A stretch of 32,605 nucleotides of DNA from Secundilactobacillus hailunensis. Lineage in GTDB: Bacteria; Bacillota; Bacilli; Lactobacillales; Lactobacillaceae. The DNA lies in NCBI RefSeq assembly GCF_005405185.1, contig NZ_BJDO01000028.1, positions 1-32,605 on the forward strand. Reading direction: 5' to 3'. How positions within the stretch are numbered: position 1 is the stretch's first letter; every line of letters begins with the position of its first letter. The translations under genes were made by a program, and so were the position numbers. Under the pieces are notes generated by a model, which ran no database searches, was not told the DNA's origin, and saw nothing but the letters and a program-made list of their open reading frames with translations. Of the stretch, positions 26,401 to 32,605 are shown one piece after another.

Positions 26401-28650
26401 CATGAGGACTTCCCATGCAATCATGTTCGTGCCGTCAGATTTACCGGTTTTCTGACCGTAGATCCCTCTAGAACTTAATGAAACGTGATTGCCAACTTCA
26501 TCAAGCTCAATGTCATCATAGCTAACTTGAGCTTTGTTCCAGAAATAGTAAATTCCTGGAATTGACGATGCTTCTTCATCACCCTTCTGCCAGGCATTGA
26601 TGTCAATTGGTGTATTGAACTCTAAACGGAAGTTGGTGTAACCCTTATCATTGGCGCCATCTTTAAATTCAATCGTGAATAACCGCTGATTGTCATTAAC
26701 TGTTTCCCATGTCAATTTATAATCATCTTCAGGCACCACAGCTGGATCTCGTTCATTGCCTCGATTGTCCAAAGCGTACAGCTTGTAACCTGAATCAATA
26801 AACTTCAGGTACTGAGCACCATCCGCGTTCAGTGTATCGGTAATCGTAACTTTATTAGTCTGCTTGTCACCGTTACCAAAGTAATGGTTTAAGTGACTAC
26901 CGAAATTAACTTTCCAAGTCACATAATTATTACCTTTGGCACCCTTTTCTTGGTCAAGGTGCAGTTCGCCAGACTTGGCAGAACCATCACGAATATTATC
27001 TGGAATTGTAACTACTTTATTACCATACTGGTAACGTCCGTCTTCTGTCGTAGCTCCTACATAGTTAGTGTGGGAATTGCTACCCCAGTTATGAACAGTC
27101 TCGAAAGTAATTTCGATTTTCTCTCCTGAGAAATTGGAATCAAAAACGAATTGAAGCGCTTTTCGTCCCGTTTCATTTTTATCTGGACTAAAATCGTATG
27201 GACCGTCTTTTGTAAAGTTATTAACAGTACCTTCGCTCATTGTTACACCAGCTGCAGATAAATTGGCACCATTAATTTTGATGTTTTTAACATCGGTATA
27301 CTCAATATTTTCTGGTAGTACATCAACCACGTTCAGTGTGGTAAAAGCACGGTTACCTTCATTGGCAGTAATTTCCCAGTTGATGTGTGCTTTCCCATCT
27401 TCATGCACTTTCCGTGAAAGATTACCATCTTTTACAACTAATCCTCCACTGTTGCCAGAAGCTCCAAAGTGAGAAGTCTTGCCTTCAAGTTCAAGTCCAA
27501 TATTGTTCTCCGCAGAGCCCACTTGACCGGCAGTTTCTTTAGTATCGTAAGTCAAGGTAATTGGTTTGTTAGCGTTATCTTTCAACAAGGTATGCAGATT
27601 TTTGGCTGCATCCTCTATTGGTTTGATAACTAATTTAGTTTTGCCACTAGCTTCATCATCAATAGCAAAGCTATCAGTAACATCTTTATCACCAATCATC
27701 ACTTTAAGCTTAGGATCAGTAGCAAATTCATGCGATCCAGCCAGCGTATCCGTTATAACCATGTTTTGGATAGCTTCAATAGCTTGATCATCATTACCAA
27801 ATTGACTCAAATTAAAATCAATATTGGCCTGCCAGGAGTAGATACCCGTCTCAGGATTATAGTTAGTTGCGGTTTTAGATAGTTTTGTGTTTTCCACATG
27901 AGCATTAACCTTTTCGATGTTAATGTTCTCACCAATCTGTCCGCCCACTTCATTCCAAAATGAACCGTTTGAAGATCTATCGTAAGAAGTAATAATGGTA
28001 AATTGAATGTTCTCTCCTACTTTTGAACCATCGTTACCCTTAAGAGTCAGTTGATTGCCATCGCTACTATAACTTTCTTCAAACTTATTAGTTACATCTT
28101 CATTTGTATCAGTATCGACAGCTTTCCAACTGCCCTTTACAAAACTGTGGTTCGTCCCTTGAGTGTTAATGAAGTCCTCCAGCACGAGGTCGTTAAACTT
28201 CATGTCCTCACTGTCATTAGCTAAATCAATTGTCCACTCGATCTGTCGATTTTCGATAAATTTACCACTCTTTGTTAGCATTGATTTAGTTTCGGTAGGA
28301 TCAACAGTCCAAGTTGATTCACCGTTATACTCAAAGTCAATTGGACCACTGCCGCTATACTCTTGTTTAAGCGATAGCGCATACCTAACGTTTGTAGCAT
28401 TCATCTTTTCATTAGTGAATTCAATTCTGATTTCTTGATATTTGCCTTTACTATCACTACCTTCAGTGAGTTTCCAAGTAGCGAACTCTTCTCCTTGATA
28501 GCCCAGAGAACCTGTATTGGTACCATTGAATTCCTTTAGACCATAAATTTTAAAGGTATAGAAATCACCATTTTTCACATCGTAATCACCTAGCTTATCC
28601 AGCAGTGTGTCAGAATCCCAGTTGTTACACCATCGCGTTCTATGGAAACA
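20488..28650 (-). pseudogene. Giant LPXTG adhesin, 3' fragment (frameshifted from its signal peptide)
   Basis: The frame is open from 28650 to the stop at 20488. The first usable start is a GTG at 28578, giving 2,696 residues (numbered from there). Residues 1-850 are beta-rich adhesive domains of the Cna/SdrG-like type. About 855-960 is a CnaB/SpaA domain starting FRKVDGDTGKALSGATFQL. Then come twelve pilin-like modules starting near 964, 1100, 1225, 1354, 1485, 1614, 1746, 1875, 2009, 2148, 2307 and 2449. Each has a Lys in the first strand, a Glu in the VxE strand and an Asn in the last strand, the triad that forms internal isopeptide bonds. A Pro/Thr/Gly/Ser linker (2579-2655) leads to LPQTG at 2661, a membrane helix and KVKRKKG. 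There is no signal peptide, so this fragment alone cannot reach the wall. The missing N-terminus is encoded at 28590-29699 in the other frame. Confidence 0.85.
20584..20598 (-). other. LPQTG sortase motif
   Basis: These bases encode LPQTG, followed by a 20-residue hydrophobic stretch and a basic tail: a housekeeping sortase A substrate signal. Confidence 0.93.
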
Positions 28651-29699
28651 CTATTAAACAAACTACCAGCAGTACCATGTTTATCTTCTAACATTTGACC
28701 CAAATCTGTAGGTTCAGCTTCCTCATCATTACCTTCCCGTTCCACACCGTCCTTCTTACTCTCCGCCGTTGCAGCACGTGGGTTTTTATCCAGTGTGTCA
28801 GCGGTTTTTTCATCTTCTTTTTGCTTATCTGCGGCTTCTTGTTCAGCCTTCTTTTCAGCGTCCCGTTTGGCCTCAGCTTCTTCTTTCGCTGCGTCTTCCT
28901 TAGCAGCATCTTTGGCTTTTTCTTCATTTTCATCCTTCGCAGGTGCTTTTGATTCAGCATTCTGTTCTGGTTGTTTTGCATCTTCTTTATCCTGTGCTTC
29001 TTGTGTCTTTTGGGCGTCTTCCTTATCCTGTGCTTCTTGTGCTTGCTGTGCATCTGCTTTATCTTGTGCCTGTTGGGCTTCCTGCGCCGCTTGTTGCGCC
29101 TGCTGCGCCTTTTGGGCCTCGATAAATGATGTCAGCGACTGTGTTATATCCGCGGGTAAGCCAGTGGCTGTACCAGCCTGCGCCAGGTCTTCGTCTTTCG
29201 TGTTCGCATCGACCACCGTCAATGGCTGCAGATATTCACGTTGCGTATCCACCGCGATTGGCAGTGCCATACTGGTCATGGTCGCCGTAAATTCAACTGG
29301 CAACTTCAGTTTGAAAGTCGCGCTGGTATCCACGTGCCGCCAGGTTAAATGCGGTTGCTGATTTTTGCGCTTTTCATAAATCAGCGTCGCTTTGGTATCT
29401 GGTACTGCAGATTCTGCCTTTACTTTTCTTTGCAACACTTTTAATTGACTTTCGGGCAGCCACATATTGACTTCGCCCTTCTTATTCTCACCGTCCTTAT
29501 TATTGATCGTAATCGTCATTTCCAGCTCGTTCTTCTCATTGACCTTCACTTGATTGGGCCTGTTACCTTGGGAATCGCTAAGCTGCACGCCAGATAATTC
29601 GGTTCGCTCCCGATCATCTGCCAGTGCCAGCACGCTTTGGTAACAGGTGCCAAAAACCAGCGTGATCACTGAGACCACTTGGATCAGTACCTTCTTCAT
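28590..29699 (-). pseudogene. Giant adhesin, 5' fragment with signal peptide
   Basis: 369 residues. A Sec signal peptide starts MKKVLIQVVSVITLVF and is probably cleaved after ALA at 27. A beta-rich domain (about 30-185) follows, with WLPESQLKVLQ and repeated strand patterns. Then comes a highly charged, Ala/Gln/Lys/Glu/Asp-rich segment (about 190-310) built on degenerate EAQDKEDAQ units, likely an extended helix or coiled coil. The last native-looking residues are FNSVSIERDGV. After that the frame reads GILTHCWIS and stops, which looks foreign. The next frame continues NNWDSDTLLDKLGDYD into the large fragment. GGAGG lies 7 nt before the ATG. As it stands it would give a secreted, unanchored 340-residue protein. 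Confidence 0.85.
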
Positions 29700-29840
29700 A
29701 AGAATGCCTCCGTTCTTGTGCTATAAGCGCTGACCTATTCAATATATTCAACATATCAAATAGATGTGTTCACAATTTGGCTAATTTGTAACATTTTTAT
29801 GAAGAGCATCCTGCTTGCAATGACGTTCACGTTATGGATA

Positions 29841-30353
29841 CTAATCCATCAGCTTGTTACGAATGCGTTTTTGCCACTTATACACCGTTTGGCGGGAAAC
29901 GCCCCACTTCTTACCGATCTCAGTTGGCGTTAACTGATAATAGATCCGGTCGATCAAAAACCGCCGTTCAGCTTCGTTGCACTTCCCCAGCCAGCCCTTC
30001 AATAGATCCGCGTCCGCCATATCAGCGTGCACGTCTAATGGCTGCGGCACACCTGACAGATCAACCTCGCTTTCCTCTAAATACTTCGCTTCCCGCCGCT
30101 TCGCCTGCAGCTGATTTAAGAAACTGCGGTACAGCGCTCGGTGCGCGTAGGCTAGAAACTGCTTGGGTGCTTCAGTTGGTTCCTGCGGGTATTTTTGATA
30201 GATCGCCACAAATAATAGCCAGCCCTCTTGTACCAAATCTTCAAAGTTAGTATCGTTCTGGCGGATACCGAGTTTCTTTAAGGTACTATATATAATCAGT
30301 TGATGGTCGCCTGCTGCTAAAAATTCAAACGCTGTCTGTGCTGTTCTTTCCAT
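29841..30353 (-). CDS. Sigma-70 family factor, ComX/SigH-like
   Basis: 170 residues, a small sigma factor with only regions 2 and 4. Region 2 includes FEDLVQEGWLLFVAIYQKYP (about 37-57), the core-binding and -10 recognition part. Region 4 ends in a clear helix-turn-helix, LTPTEIGKKWGVSRQTVYKW (about 141-160). The layout fits the competence sigma factor ComX or Bacillus SigH rather than an ECF factor, although a phage-type or stress sigma is possible. AAAGGGG precedes the ATG. A perfect 14-bp palindrome and a TATAAA box lie just upstream. The next gene in the same direction is the giant adhesin (141 nt), and a ComK-like gene lies upstream. Confidence 0.75.
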   Translation of the reverse strand: MERTAQTAFEFLAAGDHQLIIYSTLKKLGIRQNDTNFEDLVQEGWLLFVAIYQKYPQEPTEAPKQFLAYAHRALYRSFLNQLQAKRREAKYLEESEVDLSGVPQPLDVHADMADADLLKGWLGKCNEAERRFLIDRIYYQLTPTEIGKKWGVSRQTVYKWQKRIRNKLMD

Positions 30354-30378
30354 GATATGAACCCCTTTTATAAGTGAT

Positions 30379-30392
30379 CCATAGCGCTATGG
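30379..30392. promoter_or_regulatory. 14-bp perfect palindrome upstream of the sigma factor
   Basis: CCATAGCGCTATGG is perfectly symmetric. It ends about 7 nt before TATAAA on the minus strand, so it sits in the -35/spacer region of the likely promoter. A repressor or activator site is likely; the protein is unknown. Confidence 0.5.
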
Positions 30393-30423
30393 TCGAGAAC
30401 AGCATAACAAAACCGCCAGACAC

Positions 30424-30452
30424 AAAAGGCAGTGCTAATCGCACTGCCTTTT
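30424..30452 (-). terminator. Perfect bidirectional terminator
   Basis: AAAAGGCAGTGC (30424-30435) pairs perfectly with GCACTGCCTTTT (30441-30452) with a 5-nt loop. It lies 160 nt after the ComK-like gene and separates it from the sigma factor gene. Confidence 0.85.
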
Positions 30453-30613
30453 AGTGAAACCGATGAGAGACTTTAAGCCCGATGATTTAAGCGTCTATAT
30501 AAACGAGCTACCAGCATAACTTTATATCATAAATGACCTAGACCAATTTGTAACCAAAAATTCATGTTTAATCATTAAAACCCGACTTCCCATAGTTACG
30601 TAGTAGGCGGCAA

Positions 30614-31303
30614 TCACCCCAGCAGTTTCTGGAGAAGCTTCTTTCGAAAGTGGTCATCTTTGCCCTGTGAGATCTCCTTGAGCTGCTTTACCGATAGCTT
30701 TTCTAGATTGAGTTCAATCGTGGTTAAGATCGTCAGTGCAACACTAAGATAGTACACCAAGATTTGGAAACATTTACTTCGGCGGCCATCGATTGCGTTT
30801 TTCCCATGCGGAATCCGCAGCACCCCAATGGTTGGGTAGTGCACTAATGACTGCCTGCCATCATGTTCCCACAGCTCGCCACCAGTGGATAGCCGCACCC
30901 AGCTGTTATTGCTGGCGGCCTTGTTGCCCACCGGAACCAGTAAGAAATCACCGCAGCAGTAAGGCACATGACGGTCAATGCCAATGCTTTTCGCCAAGTT
31001 GCCGATGTCGTTTTCCGGATGCAGCAAAAACTGCTCGTCTAGCCGTTTGATCAATTTGTTCGGCGACAGTTGACACTTGACCAGCCGCTGATTAGCCATT
31101 AGTAGGATCGAATCGTAGTCGCTTTGTGTCCACGCAATATTAATGATCGCGTAGACCTGCGTAAAGTCTGGCAGCCACTTGTGGTCATCTTCAGCATCGA
31201 TGACATCTTCTGGCCGTATTTTCTGAATGTCGATATAGCCCTTCTTCAGCACCTTGTTTCTGTACTCCTGGGTTGTACCAAATACTTCAGGAAACTTTTG
31301 CAT
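30614..31303 (-). CDS. ComK-like protein (tentative)
   Basis: 229 residues from the ATG at 31303, which has GGAG 9 nt upstream; the longer open frame reads back into the promoter. The middle part, around LAKSIGIDRHVPYCCGDF and LLVPVGNKAASNNSWVRL, resembles the ComK core, where a short basic segment, a K/R-x-P patch and an FLxP strand precede a conserved Trp. The rest matches weakly. There is no membrane segment and no other domain I recognise. ComK is a transcription activator of DNA-uptake genes in Bacillus and a degraded or altered form occurs in other Firmicutes. A competence-type sigma factor next door supports the idea, but I give it less than even odds. The ribosome-site regions of both genes share GTTCATATCATG. 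Confidence 0.42.
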   Translation of the reverse strand: MQKFPEVFGTTQEYRNKVLKKGYIDIQKIRPEDVIDAEDDHKWLPDFTQVYAIINIAWTQSDYDSILLMANQRLVKCQLSPNKLIKRLDEQFLLHPENDIGNLAKSIGIDRHVPYCCGDFLLVPVGNKAASNNSWVRLSTGGELWEHDGRQSLVHYPTIGVLRIPHGKNAIDGRRSKCFQILVYYLSVALTILTTIELNLEKLSVKQLKEISQGKDDHFRKKLLQKLLG

Positions 31304-31344
31304 GATATGAACTCCTAATCTGTTATTTTTGGTTCTCCGAAATA

Positions 31345-31360
31345 ATAACATATACGTTAT
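31345..31360. promoter_or_regulatory. 16-bp near-palindrome at the ComK-like gene promoter
   Basis: ATAACATATACGTTAT is symmetric except for one position pair and lies 42 nt before the ATG, close to the likely -10. It differs from the palindrome of the sigma factor gene. Confidence 0.4.
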
Positions 31361-31515
31361 ACAAACCATATGCAGAACACTCGCAAATATGCATTTCTCA
31401 TCTAATTTTCACTAACCATTGCTGTTCACAAATTATTCATAAATAAATCGTAGTTTGGCTATATTTATATGGCATACTTACAAATCATAAGAGCTATGAC
31501 AAAAGGGGGTGCGCC

Positions 31516-31971
31516 GTGTCACCACGAATAACTAGAAGACACACTGCTGTTATCCTGATTTGTCTTTGTTTGTCCACCGTATTTGGCCTATCGCTACTCA
31601 CTCGAGGACGCAATCTGCAATCCCAGGAGCTCATGCCCCGTACCCATCAGATGCTCAGCAATCACGTTGCCGTGAACTTTGTGACGCAACGGGGGCGCAA
31701 GCTGAAAACTTACTACTGGTCGACCAGCCATTCTACTGGCCGGGGTGCCGATGTAACGGATATCTTTAACAGTGATATCATTGAATCGGGCAGTGGCATC
31801 AATGACCACATCCCGCTGGACTACACGTTTGATCAGACAGACCTGAGAAACGTCAATACCTTGAAGAACGTGCGGCTTGGCGAAACGATCAATCTAATCG
31901 TCACCAAGCTCAGTCCAGCTGACCGGCCAGCCGGCTTACAGCGGCTCTATAAATGGCTGATCGATGGCTAA
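31516..31971 (+). CDS. Small exported or membrane-anchored protein of unknown function
   Basis: 151 residues starting with GTG; AAAAGGGGG lies about 7 nt before it. A basic N-terminus (SPRITRRHT) and one hydrophobic segment (about 10-28, containing LICLCLSTVFGL) form a signal anchor or signal peptide. The remaining 120 residues are polar, contain no cysteine, and look like a small extracytoplasmic beta domain (VAVNFVTQRGRKLKTYYW, NLIVTKL). I recognise no family. It is one of the very few plus-strand genes, divergent from the ComK-like gene and convergent with the next small gene, with which it shares a terminator. Confidence 0.75.
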   Translation: MSPRITRRHTAVILICLCLSTVFGLSLLTRGRNLQSQELMPRTHQMLSNHVAVNFVTQRGRKLKTYYWSTSHSTGRGADVTDIFNSDIIESGSGINDHIPLDYTFDQTDLRNVNTLKNVRLGETINLIVTKLSPADRPAGLQRLYKWLIDG

Positions 31972-32030
31972 GCCAACTCGTCTGACGTCGGTCAGGAAAC
32001 GCTAAAATAAGTCCTCAAGCATATTAAAAT

Positions 32031-32080
32031 AACCCACTATGAGTCAGTGTGCATGTGCACTGCTCATAGTGGGTTTCTTT
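32031..32080 (+). terminator. Shared bidirectional terminator
   Basis: AACCCACTATGAG (32031-32043) pairs perfectly with CTCATAGTGGGTT (32063-32075). CAGTG/CACTG pairs inside the loop, and TTTCTTTTT follows on the plus strand. It ends both convergent small genes. Confidence 0.88.
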
Positions 32081-32090
32081 TTCGTTATCG

Positions 32091-32366
32091 TTAGTAGAAT
32101 CGCCGGCGCGCCCACGTTGCCGTGAGCCCGATCATGACCAAAATTGTAAGACCGGCAATCGTGACCTGCCGTTCATGGGCATTATTCGTCCGCCAAAACT
32201 TGATCTGACTTTCCTGGTTACCAACTTGAATCTGGGCGTTCATCTTAGGCTGCATCTGCGAAATTGTTGGTTTATCCGTCTGACTGGTCGTTCTTGCTGC
32301 TCCAGTGACCGGCCGGCTAAACGCAACAAACAATAGTAGCACAACAAGTATCTTCAATAATCTCAT
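32091..32366 (-). CDS. Small secreted membrane protein with a C-terminal anchor
   Basis: 91 residues. A signal peptide (about 1-23, cleaved near TGA-ARTT) is followed by a short polar stretch rich in Gln, Thr and Asn (24-66), then a hydrophobic helix (about 67-85) and the tail ARRRFY. The layout copies an LPXTG wall-sorting signal, but no LPXTG is present before the helix, so it is more likely a plain membrane anchor. It resembles in size the small surface proteins of lactobacillar cell-surface (csc/WxL) clusters, but no other member of such a cluster is in view. GGAGGTGATCC, almost the full anti-Shine-Dalgarno complement, lies 5 nt before the ATG, suggesting strong translation. Confidence 0.72.
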   Translation of the reverse strand: MRLLKILVVLLLFVAFSRPVTGAARTTSQTDKPTISQMQPKMNAQIQVGNQESQIKFWRTNNAHERQVTIAGLTILVMIGLTATWARRRFY

Positions 32367-32433
32367 GATTGGATCACCTCCACTAGCCGAGCCAACTTCA
32401 CTTTCTAGTTTAGGTATACGCCCTCAATGTATT

Positions 32434-32466
32434 GGTTACGTTGAGGTCACGTAAAGGTTGCGTAAA
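32434..32466 (+). promoter_or_regulatory. Three contiguous 11-bp direct repeats
   Basis: GGTTACGTTGA, GGTCACGTAAA and GGTTGCGTAAA follow one another without a gap. A period of 11 bp places each copy on the same DNA face, the usual arrangement of OmpR/PhoP-family response regulator sites. On the minus strand the core reads TTTACG-N5-TTTACG, near the PhoP or WalR pattern. The site lies between two divergent genes and could serve either. Confidence 0.6.
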
Positions 32467-32489
32467 GAAATCAAAAGGACCTGATCACC

Positions 32490-32501
32490 AGTCAATTGAC
32501 T
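32490..32501 (+). promoter_or_regulatory. 12-bp palindrome in the promoter of the last gene
   Basis: AGTCAATTGACT is perfectly symmetric, with TGATCA a few bases outside each end. It sits just before a -10-like GATAAT (32510-32515), covering the -35/spacer. It may be a second operator. Confidence 0.45.
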
Positions 32502-32576
32502 GATCATGCGATAATCCCTTTATGGTTGTCAGATGAAATACAATAATTCATTTGATGACTATGGAGGGATTTTTGT

Positions 32577-32605
32577 ATGCCTAGATCCAAACACACAGCA
32601 CTGGA
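32577..32605 (+). CDS. Start of an unidentified gene (partial)
   Basis: ATG at 32577 preceded by GGAGGGATTTTTGT; nine codons (MPRSKHTAL) are visible before the window ends. Too short to identify. Its promoter region holds the direct repeats and palindrome listed above. Confidence 0.65.

Noticed and set aside
28610-28630. Programmed -1 frameshifting between the two adhesin frames
   Set aside because: No slippery heptamer and no clear downstream pseudoknot; the bases GTAACAACTGGGATT do not fit the known pattern.
28795-29361. Plus-strand 188-residue ORF rich in Ser, Ala and Cys
   Set aside because: It is the antisense shadow of the Ala/Gln/Lys/Glu-rich segment of the adhesin 5' fragment; the composition follows from that repeat and there is no ribosome site.

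Overview
The window looks like a chromosomal, origin-proximal segment from a Lactobacillaceae bacterium of the Levilactobacillus/Secundilactobacillus/Lactiplantibacillus type. The reasons are the block rsmG-noc-soj-spo0J-DUF951-ychF, a short IMP dehydrogenase without CBS domains, a DUF1129 protein, strong GGAGG-type ribosome sites and a mid-range G+C content judged by eye. The genus is an inference. Almost every gene lies on the minus strand, so replication probably runs right to left and oriC lies to the right.

Layout, left to right. 1-120: the 3' end of a plus-strand gene and its terminator. 300-1460: azlCD, a branched-chain amino acid exporter. 1790-4980: a VanR/VanS-like two-component system in an operon with a D-alanyl-D-alanine carboxypeptidase. 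5260-6400: guaB with a clear promoter. 6670-12210: DUF1129, then the ychF/DUF951/spo0J/soj/noc/rsmG chromosome-segregation and 16S rRNA methylation operon. 12370-12770: two related, inverted, self-folding elements. 12990-16700: purine salvage (nucleoside hydrolase, NCS2 nucleobase permease, NupC nucleoside permease). 16700-18056: 1.35 kb with no intact gene, holding a decayed minus-strand stretch that still has a terminator and a degenerate 14-nt minisatellite. 18057-18737: rpiA. 18780-20180: a TnpB-only IS200/IS605-type element with an intact nuclease and structured ends.

20488-29699 holds the most striking locus: a giant sortase-anchored adhesin of about 3,070 residues, now split by one frameshift near 28,620. 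The 5' part carries the signal peptide and an Ala/Gln/Lys/Glu-rich segment. The 3' part carries adhesive domains, a CnaB domain, twelve pilin-like modules that each keep a Lys-Glu-Asn isopeptide triad, and an LPQTG anchor. Unless the frameshift is corrected or is a sequencing error, neither part alone gives a wall-anchored protein.

29841-31303 carries a ComX/SigH-like sigma factor and a protein that resembles ComK, each behind its own palindrome. This is a possible competence-type control pair. 31516-32605 carries two small exported or membrane proteins of unknown function and the start of another gene. The promoter region of that last gene has three contiguous 11-bp direct repeats followed by a 12-bp palindrome.

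No tRNA, rRNA, CRISPR array or prophage was seen. No database or folding program was run; all calls come from reading motifs and complementarity by eye.
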